Shown here in pieces: positions 37,801 to 48,480 of a stretch of 64,000 bases of DNA. A program made the position numbers and the translations under genes. Positions within the stretch are counted from its first letter, which is position 1, and every line of letters starts with the position of its first letter. Origin of the DNA: Pseudoscleropodium purum (lineage: Eukaryota; Streptophyta; Bryopsida; Hypnales; Brachytheciaceae); assembly GCA_963969395.1 (NCBI GenBank), contig OZ017803.1, forward strand, positions 13,330,001 to 13,394,000, in the 5' to 3' direction. Below the pieces are notes generated by a model. The model did no database searches, was not told the DNA's origin, and was given only the letters and a program-made list of their open reading frames with translations.

Positions 37801-37967
37801 AAAAGGTTCTTTTCTGTCGGATACGAGCCGAAATCCATCATGTACTTGAGGCTCACCCCTGATTGATTTACAAGGCTACACCTGTAGATGTCATCTACTA
37901 CATTTCTAGAAACCGTATCCACCAACCTCCGCGTAGCTCGAGCCGCCATAGCTCCAAATTTTGACAC
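34814..37967 (-). CDS. PDK: pyruvate dehydrogenase (acetyl-transferring) kinase, mitochondrial
   Basis: PDK phosphorylates the E1-alpha subunit of the mitochondrial pyruvate dehydrogenase complex and switches it off. Six exons on the minus strand join in phase: 37967-37692, 36743-36485, 36253-36073, 35709-35562, 35324-35114 and 34872-34814, all with GT-AG introns, giving 377 residues (plant PDKs are about 366). Landmarks: YMMDFGS and [15 protein letters not shown] in the N-terminal regulatory fold; RHNE at 129-132 with the conserved His130; the GHKL ATP fold with N-box Glu251 and Asn255, G1 box DEGGG at 291-295 and G2 box GYGYGLP at 331-337; and the family C-terminus [18 protein letters not shown]. 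The first ATG is used; Met7 is also possible. The N-terminus is longer than usual, and Ala-Arg rich, which suits mitochondrial import. Nothing is broken. RAD51D lies upstream on the same strand. Confidence 0.95.
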
Positions 37968-40022
37968 AGCGTCTAATTACAAGTCCTTGTGTAAAATAGG
38001 CCACAGGTTTCCTGTTTAAAGAAAAAGGCTGCCTAAAGACCACAACGCTTTGGCCTTAGAATAGACCTCAGGGTTCTTACGACACAAGTACTCTAAGAAA
38101 AAAAACGTGCGATTCCTCGTCCGGCACAAGAAATCTACGAGAAGCGAAGTCAATTAAGACGTAACAGCTAAGGCTATGAGTTTCGATGTGAGAAGCTTGG
38201 AAAATCATCCCATTAAATTGCTTCCCTTCACGCAGCAGTCTTGATCCATGTGATATTTCTGGCTGTGATAACCACGCTTTTACAATGACCAGTCCTTTCT
38301 AGAGTACAAAATGGAGTTATCAGTTGCTGTATCCTGACTGTTACATCCTGAAACCGTCTCCACAATAAAACCGCGAGCAACGGCCTGAACACACTCCACT
38401 AACACTCTATCACGTACTCCAGTACTCGATATCTTCTGATGCCAAGCTACGGGGGCATCGAGCTTACTCTCAAACCACAAACCTGACTACGGCGTTCTAA
38501 ACAGAGGAATCAGGTGGACAAGTGCTTCTCCTTCACACAAACAAAGACACTCACAGACTGGCACTCTGCGCAGATCCAGTACTAATAAAAGAAACTTCCG
38601 GTCTGTTACAAATACAATACCTCAGAAATGCTTAATCAACTCCACAACATGCACGGACCGTCCTCGTTGTCCTCAAGCAAATAACTCAAACAGCCAAACA
38701 TTTCGAACTCTCCTCCCAGTCTCCTACTCTCGCCCACCATTAACCCTGTAAGTTACTCCATTTCTCTGCTGCTAACAACCAGCAACAGACGCAATTCGTT
38801 CTTGATTGGAAACACCGCCACGATGTCACCAAATCCAGTACTCTGGTCCCGCCTTACCAAAAAGAATCCGTATAACCTACGACATGTGGACACCCTGTCC
38901 CACTCTTGTTCACCATAACCAAGATACTGTACCTGTTCACTCCTCTACAGTGCCAATAATACTTTTAAAATCCGCCGTCTCTTAGAACTCAATCCTATCT
39001 TGTACTGGGGTCAAGAATCAAGACAAGCCGTGGCTAGCCATATCCACAGGGTAAGGTATCTTCCATTCTACAGTAACTCAATTTCCCCATACCTTCAATG
39101 TAAAATCCCCTGCAATGAAACTGTAGACGGATGTCTTCTTCGAGCTGAAGACCTGCGTCGCAAGGTGTAGAGCACTGAAACATACATAACATGCAGTGAG
39201 AGGCGCAGCAATGGCGCAACTGCTCAGAAGAATGAGGCAATTCTCCCACGGAATAAAGTGACTGGAGAGACAATAGACAAGGTCTGCTCGAAGAAGCGTA
39301 AGCGAAGTGAAGAAGATGCTGACGGTGCCTTTTAGTTTGGCCCCGCCAACTGACGAATCGTTTCTTTCTGTCCGAAGCCCGGTCGCCACACAGACGTTCT
39401 CATGTTCGTTCGTTCATCCTCAAAGTCGGACGTCTGTTCATCCTCGGGTTCGTTCGTTGTCAGATTCGTTCGTCGATTCCCAGGTTCGTTCGTTCGTTCG
39501 TTCTCAGGTTCATCATTTCGTTCTCAGTAGCATTGACACAAGTGCCAGTGCCGTAGCAGACTTTCTTGTACGTAAGCTTAGCCTTTTTGAACACTTCAAC
39601 TGGTGGCTCATTGGCATACGGGCTTTGATGGCATCAAATCAAGGCCTTCCCAGTGGCGGAGACGTGCAAGTGTCAGGCACATGGAAGGATGGGGCGAGAA
39701 TGATCTCGATGAGTCATTTGCACTTTTATTACCGGATTGGGTTTTGAAATGCCATTCTATGCAGCGAAAATGTAGGTGTGGTAGCATTGAAAAGGAATAT
39801 AAAGTCCTTCTAGACACATTCGCATGACACTTAAAAATTTAGATATACTGCTACCGAGTCTAGCATGAATCCAGAAGCTAGCATGAGGAGATGAGGTCTT
39901 TCATGATCTAAACGTTCCTGTTCAAACGTAGACCAGCAACTTACTCTTGTAATTTATCACAGAGTTTACTTTGAGACCTCACCCTCGAGGCTCAATTGAA
40001 ACTCTTGGTTTGATGGAAACAT
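37968..40022. promoter_or_regulatory. PDK upstream region and RAD51D 3' flank
   Basis: About 2 kb between the PDK start and the RAD51D stop, both genes on the minus strand. It is clearly less AT-rich than the outer window. It should contain the RAD51D 3' UTR (a minus-strand AATAAA lies at 39725-39730, 293 bases past the stop) and the PDK promoter and leader. Several frames of 60-146 codons exist on both strands, but none resembles a known protein. Confidence 0.4.
39394..39528. repeat. GTTC-rich imperfect tandem repeat
   Basis: Runs of (GTTC)n alternate with TCAG, TCATCCTC and CGATTCCCAG words. It gives a plus-strand SFVRSQVRSFV-like repeat in the frame 39307-39747. This is microsatellite-derived and lies in the PDK-RAD51D spacer. 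Confidence 0.75.
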
Positions 40023-43000
40023 TTACCCGGGCTTCAATCCTGTTCTGGTAATTCGGAAAGCTGCCTGCCTGTTACAAGCCTGCAGGGATCCAAAGTCACA
40101 GCCTGTGAGCATGTCTATTTTGAACCCGTGTCCACTTATAAGTGAGTTTTGCAGAAAAAAATTGAGTAAATAGAAGAAAAGTCATTATTACTACCCCCGA
40201 CACCCCACATCTCCATACCCCTTCAAAGATGGCCCATGCCATACCATGGTTGTATGTTTCATAACAGAAACATGACACAGGCTGCTACTAAAATCCCGTT
40301 CTAGAAGCAAGCGAACATTGGGCATAGCCTTCCAGGTTTCCCCAAGTGCAGGCTTCACGTGACCTCCTTCCCCACCAACTGTATGATTTGTAATCTAATA
40401 GCACAAGCACATGACAGGATATTCACAAGATCAGGTAAAAGAATTCAGTGAGCACTTAAGAGTTTGCCTCAACATAATTTTTCAGTTACAAATATCAAAG
40501 AAAGCTCTACTTTTTCACCGTGATGCTCATTTTCTTGACTCACTTTTATTTCTGGATAAAAGAAAAAGGACAAGCACAACAGGCTTAAATACATCCACTT
40601 AAAATGATCTACTACAAATATACCAACAGTAAAGCGTTCCTTAGGGTCAGGAAACAAAGTTCTTTAACACATCCAAGCTAGTAACGGAAGGGGAGGCTTA
40701 CAAGGACAGCAAGATGGTTCTCAAGTGCAAGCTTCTTTAAAATAATCCCCATGCTCACCATCAGTGCATGTCCTGTGCAGAGGAAAACCAGGTTCTCGTG
40801 AGTATTAAGGTTCTCTGTAAACATACCGAGGTCTAACTTAAGAGAAAAAATGGCGAGTGAGAAATGGCACCATAAACGAATATAAATCTCTTTCAAGAAA
40901 CGTTAAGAATCCAAGTTCCTCGTTTTTCTGCTCTCTCATGAAACGTAGAAATTATATCAGGAAAATGACCATCGAGGCTAATCGCATGCCTTGGGTGCCA
41001 CCAAGGATAGGTGAAATAACAGACGATGCACAATCAACAATCAGAAGACGCATGGTCTTGGTCTCATCCCGCCTCTGCACATGCAACAATGATGCATGAT
41101 GATACATGCATTTCATAAGTCAAACCCTAACACTACACATCAGAGAAGCCACTTCAAAAGATCACGAACATTGAGGTGAATATTTGAAGATCAGAGCCTG
41201 ATAAGTTTATATAATGAGAGCACTTCGGTTGAAAGCGATCAAGCAGTAATGTACGTGCATCCGTCTAGGACTAAAAAAAAATACTCTCGTCTCCAAGGCT
41301 TTCTAAAGAAAGCCAAAATTAAAAAGAAAATAAATGATGAGACATAAATAGTCATGACTCTCAGTTCTCAAAAGTATCTATTGATGGAAACTGAGAAAGT
41401 GAGTTCCTTTCATAAATCTTTGTGAAGATTTACCTGGACTTGGCCTCCCAGGTAGACATGGAGTTCATTAAGTAGAGAGAGCATAGAGAAGATATCGAAA
41501 ACGCTATAGTGTATTATGCTCTTCATTGCTTCTCCAATTTCATCTGCAGCTCCTGCCCACCGCTGGCCCAAATGGATTCAATTCACCACTCAAAAACACT
41601 CAAAAAGCCTCCTTAAAAAATCTGGCACTCTGTACATCCTCAAGATTTGTCATAAACTGAGCATTTACTCCACCAAAGGCTTCATGCAACAGAATGTAAG
41701 AGTGCAACATACTTGAACAGCATCTCGACCACCAACAAGGCCGCCCAACATGTGAGAAACACGTGTTGCTGAGAAAGAATGGCATGTATCTACATAGCTA
41801 ACCATTGCTCGGCAACGGAAAGTAACACTTGCTGCCACTTGCATGCATATCTGCACAGATGGAAGCCATCCAAAAAAAAATCTTCAATAAACAATTAACG
41901 CCGTATTTTAAAATCAGGGAGCCACTGCAAAGAGCTCACTCATGGCTCTCACTTGGGTTTTGCCTGAAGATGAGCCGCCCACCAATTCGGTCACAGTACC
42001 CTCTCGAAGCCCTCCCTCAAGGAGTTTATCGAGGCTGCATCACAGAATCAGGCATTATTAGACGGGACATTCCTGACGATCTGGATATTGCACTTAAAAG
42101 ACTTGAACTGCAAGCATGTGGATTGATCGGTATTCATTGGAAAACAGAAGGCAGATTTACACAGATTAACTACAAGAAATCTCTCAGGGGTATTCTAGAA
42201 AAACTTGCCGCGTTACAGTTCGCAGATTTATGGTCGAAACTGCCTTCAGTGGCATTACATTTAACAGGGCTGTGAATTTTCCACAAGTGAAGGAAGCCAG
42301 ATCAAGTCACGACCAGTGCGGTTCATCACTTTAGCAGTTTGAGGACTGTCAACTACATTTTGGAAGCAAAGTGTGTTTAAAATGTGAACAATATATCCAC
42401 GAAGCCTGCCAACGCACCGATTTCAATAACATCCATTTACTCAAAACCCCTAAAGAGTTACCAGATAAACTCCAAAGAATGATGTAAGCAAACACTAAAT
42501 TCTCAAGGGGAAAACACCAGGGCGCATAGTGCTACACCTCTCGCATCCGGTAGGCAGGAACCGCTCTTCACGGGCCACTACGTCCTGAAGCATTCTGGCG
42601 CTTGTTCGAAAACCCCATGACTGCTGCTCCAGATAATTTAAAATATTTGCTATTGCCTGCGTTCAGTAACAGCAGAATTACAAGTGCTAAAAAACTGATG
42701 GATAATACTGCTTTCAAACATTCTGATTCGCAGATCAAGTGGCAATCTACAAACACTGGAGGAAAAAGCAACTCTCCAAGAAACAGCGTAAAACCACTAC
42801 TCCAAAATATTAAGGCAGACAATTAAGCTGCGTCAAAAGTTTTTCTGCCCTATTTTGCTCAAGTGTCCTCTAGCTGGGCAGTAAAATTAAAATGGTTTAA
42901 CACAGCTAGGCGTTCTAAAATACGTCCAGGGGGATTTCAACTGGTGAACATTATGCCATAAATTCGATATGCTTGATCGCGAAGGAAGCTACACTAATTG

Positions 43001-43484
43001 CCAAAACGTAGCTGCTGGGATGGACATAATAATGCTAGAAAATCATGAGGCATACCTGTTTCTGAGCACCGGTTCCAGTTTCTTCCAATTTAGGTGAGTT
43101 CTCCGACAGAAGAAAATCTTCAACTGCACGCGCGAAAAGAATTAAAAAATGCATCGATCATAATGCATAGAATCACACCTCCTCAACTGATCTGACAACC
43201 ATCAAACTCTCCAGTGGGGTACTCTAGGGTTTAGTACAATATCTTCGACGATGATATACGGTATAGAGATGTTCAGGAGTCGAATTGAAACTGCTCTCAC
43301 ACTCCCAAGTGCACCGCAATCATCTTGAAAGGAAAGGTCGCCTCTCACGCCACAAATGAAGAGTTCATGATCTCTGGATTCTGCTCGTAATCAGATATTC
43401 ACCTGAAAGAATGCCTTGTTCGGCGAATTCAGCGAGAATCTTGGGCGTCAGGGAAATTATCCCCAAGGAATCCAACCTGGGCAT
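40023..43484 (-). CDS. RAD51D: DNA repair protein RAD51D (RAD51 paralogue)
   Basis: RAD51D is a RAD51 paralogue that acts in the nucleus in homologous recombination, in complexes with other paralogues. Ten minus-strand exons join in phase: 43484-43403, 43123-43056, 42656-42538, 42034-41953, 41850-41713, 41562-41434, 41074-40990, 40772-40702, 40394-40245 and 40079-40023, giving 326 residues, close to the family's ~320-330. Walker A GGSSSGKT is at 109-116, followed by [23 protein letters not shown] and FDIFSML follow, then Walker B LLIVD at 216-220, [14 protein letters not shown] at 259-263, KPALGETWK, and a C-terminus ending [10 protein letters not shown]. Intron 7 uses a GC donor; the other eight introns are GT-AG. 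The start chosen is MPRLDSLG at 43484, which matches the short family N-terminus, although the frame stays open upstream to an ATG at 43724. The start of exon 6 is the least certain junction. Confidence 0.93.
40773..40989 (-). other. GC-AG intron in RAD51D (intron 7)
   Basis: Exon 7 ends CACCCAAG and the intron starts GCATGC at 40989. The acceptor CTCTGCACAG ends at 40773. Using GC keeps the conserved loop [14 protein letters not shown] at family length. The only nearby GT donor (in GGTGGC) would delete three residues of the loop. Confidence 0.75.
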
Positions 43485-44199
43485 CGCTGTAGCAAACAGA
43501 AATTCAAAACAACTGAACATCAAGAAACAGAAACCATGATGAAATTGTGCAAATCCTGCAGCGAAAGGACGTCGCAATGGCAAAGGCGGGAGAGAGAAAC
43601 ACGTTCCTTCTTTCGAAAAATTCGGAACGGAATCGTCACCGATCCGACGAAATACTTGCGTCGTCGACGAAAGTGTCGACGAAAACTTGTTCCCTCCCAA
43701 GGACGTTAGTAGCCAATGAGCCACCTATCGCCATGAGCATTGCCAAATGGCCTTGTTCAGAAATCTTCCTTTGACGGTTCAGAATCTGCTTTGAGGATAC
43801 AGAAACTGCTTTCCTCATTGTATACCTAATGCAGACGCAAACTTCCACGGATCCCAATTGGCAAATAGTTGCAAATAGTTTGGGTTTTAGGGGTTAGAGA
43901 TTGCTGGGCAAGTAAGGCACGCCAAGGTGTTTTATCTTTGAGGTTCTTACTCCTCTGTCTCTCGATTTGAAGCTCGTGGAATGGTTTTGATAAGTAAACT
44001 TGCCGAATCTCTTTTTGAATCCGAGTTTGGGTACAATTGATAGCCTTGTCTTTGAGTTCTCCACTATCAACTTCAAAAATGATGTGGAGTTTCATTGCCG
44101 GCACGGGCATCGCCTTTCGAAGCCTGGGCGCCCTGAACTGAACGCGAGCCATCGAGAGAAGCCATTTGCAATCGCAAACCCTAATCTGATCGTTCAGTT
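43485..44199. promoter_or_regulatory. putative bidirectional promoter, RAD51D / NDC1
   Basis: 715 bp separate the two divergent start codons, so promoters and leaders of both genes must share this DNA unless distant leader exons exist. Visible motifs: a duplicated GCAAATAGTT at 43861-43880, a telo-box-like run on the minus strand (ACCCCTAAAACCCA, 43882-43895), and a perfect AAACCCTAA telo-box at 44176-44184, 15 bases before the NDC1 ATG. Open frames of up to 120 codons cross the interval but look non-coding. Confidence 0.6.
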
Positions 44200-47074
44200 A
44201 TGGCGTTAGGTGCGGGTCGCGAGGTGGAAGCGAAGCGCTGGCTGCGTTGCATGATATGGCAAGCAGCAGGATCCTCCACTGTGTGGCTGGTCTGGCAATC
44301 CACATTCTCGGGCACCGCGGGGAAATACTTGTGGTTCGTACCCTCCCTATGGACGTGCTTCTGGTTCCTCGTCTTCCAAGCCTCCCAACTGCTCTTTTTG
44401 ATCGGCAAGCTCTTCGTGACGACGTTCCAGGAGAAAGAAGCAGCGTCAGTGCTGGACCTCATCTTCGGTGTATGGAAAATCACGTGCAATTTTGTGGTGG
44501 GTACTTCGTGGGAGCCTGAAGCTGCCCGACACTTGACTGCGAAGATCAGCACAACAAGGGATCGAATTGTTTTCGTCTTCCTGTGCACGATCTCCGGGTT
44601 TCTGTCGCTCGTCGCGCTCGCGTCGACGCAACCTGAAAAGCCCAATCTGCTCGACATTGGAGTCCGTGGCGCGGCGCTAGGGCTCGTGTATGCCTGTTTG
44701 CATCTCTTTCAGAAGAAGGAGGTCCTCGCCTTTCCCCTCATTCAGGTAAGAACCTGATTCTTGGATTAGGTTCAGGGGTTTGGATTCTTTAGGGTTTCGA
44801 TTTTGCTGAAGCATGTCTGAGCATGCTGAGTGGATATCAGAGTAACTTAGGAGGCAAAATGTTCAACATTGACTGTGTCCAGAGAGAGGATCAATATGAG
44901 GGCAAAAGTGATGTGCACTTTGAAACATAATTTTCCTCCAATTTCCTTATTAAAGGAAGATGAGTCTTCACTGTTGGAAGCATGAATTTGAGTCTTCAAT
45001 CACTGAGCGCAAGATGCGTTTTCAACGTTGAAAACCATTAACTTTCAACGTTGGAATGAGTCCTTGAAGAATGCGAGTGTGATACCTGTCAAGTTCTGTC
45101 CAACAAGGAGAGTCTCTAATGATGAAAGTGTCTACTCTAAAATTCAATACTTACGTGTGGCTTTCCAATCAAACTTGCGCAGCGAAGCTTTGCCTATAGT
45201 TTGAAGATTGGAAGCTCCCGAGTGCTGGTGACCAGTGTGAAGCTGGCCGTGGTGGTGGTACCTGTCGCTGAGATTTTTGCAGGGTTTATCAGTGCCGAGA
45301 GGAAGTTCGCTCTTCGTGACATTTTGGCAGATGGATTTTCGTCTTTCATCTGGCAGCAGATTGTGTTTGTCTTTGGGGCTATCTGCGCAACTGTATGTTG
45401 GGAGCTCTGCCATCACTTTGTGCAGGTACAGATGTTCTCACTGCCTCAAATTCTCTTATGTTCTCAGTGGCCTCGTTATCCAGGATCCTCACCTTTTCTG
45501 AGTTGAATTACACAGTGATTAAGGTAGATATTTAGGAGTCTGCTTTCGTTGGGAAATCAGTATAGAGATCACTTTGGGGGCTACTACTAGAGCCAAGTTC
45601 TCTTGAGATCAAATTTTGCCGAGTACGAATATCTTTTGCAATTTTAAAGTTGGAGGTTGTAGACCTTTATTGAAGGGATAGACAACCCCTTTTTTCATTC
45701 AAATGATCAATGTTCATAAACATTTAGCCAAAATATACTTGCAAATTGAAGTCCAACCAAGTGTACGAATAGATGAGGAGTTATTTAATAACAGGGTTCA
45801 GTATAGGAGACGGGATCAAGTTATTATTTGTCTAACGCTTTTGTCCTCTATGTTAGAACATGTCAAAACCATTCTGAAGATGCGTTGAACACCTTTCTGG
45901 CAGGTGATCCAAACCAGGCGGCACGTGTTTGCACCACCTTTGGGTTCGACATTGGCTGAAACGCAACCCAGTGAGCAGCTCCTCTGCATGTTGGAAGACA
46001 TCGATAACCCTTCCCTTGCTCAGCACCTGGCATATCTGGACTTATGCATAGTCGCTGAAAGCAACGTGGACACGTGGCGGAGGACAGCGTTCTTTGAGGA
46101 GACTGGAGAGACCTACAAACGAATTATTACGTCCTGTCTCGGACCGCTTGACAATCTCACGCTGCGCCTTGCCAAGGGCTTGGAGATTTTTGAGACCAAG
46201 TCTGGGGATTTCCTTAAGCAACAGGTGCAATCCCAGGGGTTGAACAAAAAATCTGAGAGCATTGGCGTCAAAGAGATCTTCAGAGATCTTCAGGTACGAT
46301 TCTCGGTTGCATTGCCATTCTTGGTGCACGTGAAGTTTAGGATCACCTTCATTCTATCTGAGTCTTAATTCGTCTGCTTATTTGCAAACTACAGTTTACT
46401 TTGTACAAATTTGTGGTCAATGGTGTGCATCACAGATGAACACAAGGGCCAGGATAGTACAGGGTTGATTTCTGAGAGATTTGCACGTGTGCTTCTTAAG
46501 CAATATCATGTCTTCCTAAGGTAGAAGAAGGTTCACTTTCTAATCTGGAGATTTTCTAATAGCAGATTGTGCAATGTTTCAGCTGTGTGCTTGGTGCGCG
46601 AGAACGGTAGCATCCCTGACAGCAACATCCCGGCTGGAAGACAGATACGGAGTCGCTCAGCTAAGTGGCTGCAATAAGGCCACGCTCTCATCTCTTCTAT
46701 CCTGCCTTTTGGTAGTAGAGGTCTATCTTGGAAGGAGGAGCAGTGCAAGAGGGGTAGGCTTCGTGGGTCCAAACAGCATCAAGTGGACCGTTCCTTCGCA
46801 AGGAAACGTGGCAGACGTGACCAGACGCAAGGGCTCGCCATTTGGAAAAGGCTCTGTGATGCATAAGAAGGCTTATGCCTTAGCTGACATCCTCCGAACG
46901 TCAGTTTACCAAATCATAGCTGTCTTTGGGGAAGAGATGGTGGGTGGATCTGCGAGTGGGAAGGGGGTTGCTATTGCAGAGCGGGACTGGTTGAGCGAGA
47001 AACCTCCTCTCTACGGCACACATGAAATGCATGTCCAAAAATTGAGCCTCTTTCTGGAATACCGGGTCAGTTAA
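44200..47074 (+). CDS. NDC1: nuclear pore membrane nucleoporin NDC1
   Basis: NDC1 is a transmembrane nucleoporin that anchors the nuclear pore complex in the pore membrane. Four exons join in phase 0: 44200-44745, 45183-45425, 45904-46293 and 46583-47074, giving 556 residues. All introns are GT-AG. The N-terminal half has several hydrophobic segments, near residues 44-72, 128-150, 155-172, 190-215 and 240-262, as expected for its membrane domain. The C-terminal half is soluble and holds the plant-conserved stretches PSLAQHLAYLDLC, WRRTAFFEETGETYKRI, LCAWCARTVASLTATSRLED, YGVAQLSGCN, KAYALADILRTSVYQI and VQKLSLFLEYR at the end. The start has a good context (ATGG) and follows a telo-box. The gene is divergent from RAD51D. 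No defects seen. The name rests on remembered plant NDC1 motifs and topology. Confidence 0.87.
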
Positions 47075-48294
47075 ACACAGTGTCTATCGCACCTGAAATC
47101 ATAGGATCTGGGAGTGTTTTCTTACTATAGATGAAGATAGTATTCCTTGTTTGGCCGGTACAATATCCTTGAGTTTTTTTCTTCCTGGTGCTATCCAACT
47201 CTTTCCTGGCAATTCTTGCCCTTCTTTTTAATCCCAGTGGGAAGGAAAGGCCAAAATGTCAGAAGTTTGTATGCATTACAATTTTGATTGATCTTATCAA
47301 TATCCTGAAATTCATTTCCTCTACTTGTAAGATCCTTGGTCTCAATTGATGTGGAGCAGAAGCTACAAATGTCGTCATGAAGTTGGGTTCCCGGTGTGAG
47401 TGGATGCCTCGGGTGCATCTTTGCAGATTTTGATACTATGTAGGGATCAATATATGCCCTGAACACCTGTAGTTTACTTTGTTGTTTGGCACATGCTTCT
47501 TAGTCCTTGTTTATTCAGTATTCTGCTCCAATATGGGTCTGTTATTCTTTCATTCTGGAAGTTCAATAATGCAAGCAATCGAACATAAGTATGAGTTTGA
47601 TGGTTTACTGATTCCTACAATAAGTGGCGGTTGGGTCTTGTTCAACATTTACAACTGCAGCATTTCTTGTGGATATCTATTACCCTGTTGGAAGGGTATC
47701 TATATAGGATTCCTTAGCTGTAGCCTTACAGATATTCTTCATTGAAACGTGTGGTCAATAATATTGAAAGGAGACTTGAAAGAACACCTTGTTCCAATGA
47801 AGCAATTTTAGCATTAGAGACATGCTCGACCTCATTGTGGACACAAATCTTTCCTTTGCTCTCTCGCAGCACATTTCTCAACAGAAGCTAGAGTTTTCAA
47901 CCTTGCTGAAGCATGAAATATTATTACAAAATGTTCTTACATTTATTTAAATACTCCAGTGTAAGATATTAAAGAGTGGAATGAAAAACTTCAGTAGGAA
48001 AGCTCAGTTCAGGGCCTCTGTAAGATATCCAAAAAGCATACTGATACTTCTGAGCAAGGGGAATAGAGCTCAGTGATGATCCATGCACCCACTGTCTGTG
48101 AGAAACGCCAAAAACAACCTTGAAAAGATTCTTAACCCGGAGAGGACCATAAGGCCATCATAAGGCCATCACGTGCATTTGTTGAAATTTGATATGCTAA
48201 TTTCACTAAAAGCTTATGAACAACTAAGAAGCCCTAGATGATTTTTTTTTGTTGAATTGGTTGGTGCAATCCAAAGGAGAAATGATCAAGTATG

Positions 48295-48480
48295 CAGTTT
48301 TTGATGAATTTTTTGAAAATAGAAAAGGCACTCTAGACTGTCACTTCAATCTTCATATCTTTTTTTCTACACCTCAAAATTATTTGAAAAAAATTATACA
48401 TTAATATCATGATGATAAGTACATGTGGAAAAAAAATCAGAGTGCTTGAAACACTTTTGAGCATACCCATTTCAAAATAT
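48295..48480. repeat. dispersed repeat module C, copy 2
   Basis: Collinear with 29735-29900: CTTCATATCTTTTTTTCTACACCT-type stretch, then ACATGTGGAAAAAAAATCAGAG and GAAACACTTTTG. Confidence 0.6.

Noticed and set aside
41829..42275. 148-codon plus-strand frame over RAD51D introns and exon 4
   Set aside because: It is antisense to the exon carrying Walker A of RAD51D and has no family match.
43826..44152. 108-codon minus-strand frame in the RAD51D-NDC1 interval
   Set aside because: It could be leader sequence, but no splice pattern links it to RAD51D and nothing resembles a known protein.
44181..44657. 158-codon minus-strand frame opposite NDC1 exon 1
   Set aside because: Shadow of the GC-rich NDC1 first exon; the plus strand gives an in-phase, multi-exon protein with family motifs.
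47479..47745. 88-codon plus-strand frame after NDC1 as an extra exon or gene
   Set aside because: NDC1 already ends with its family C-terminus at 47074, and the frame looks like a random hydrophobic reading of AT-rich DNA.
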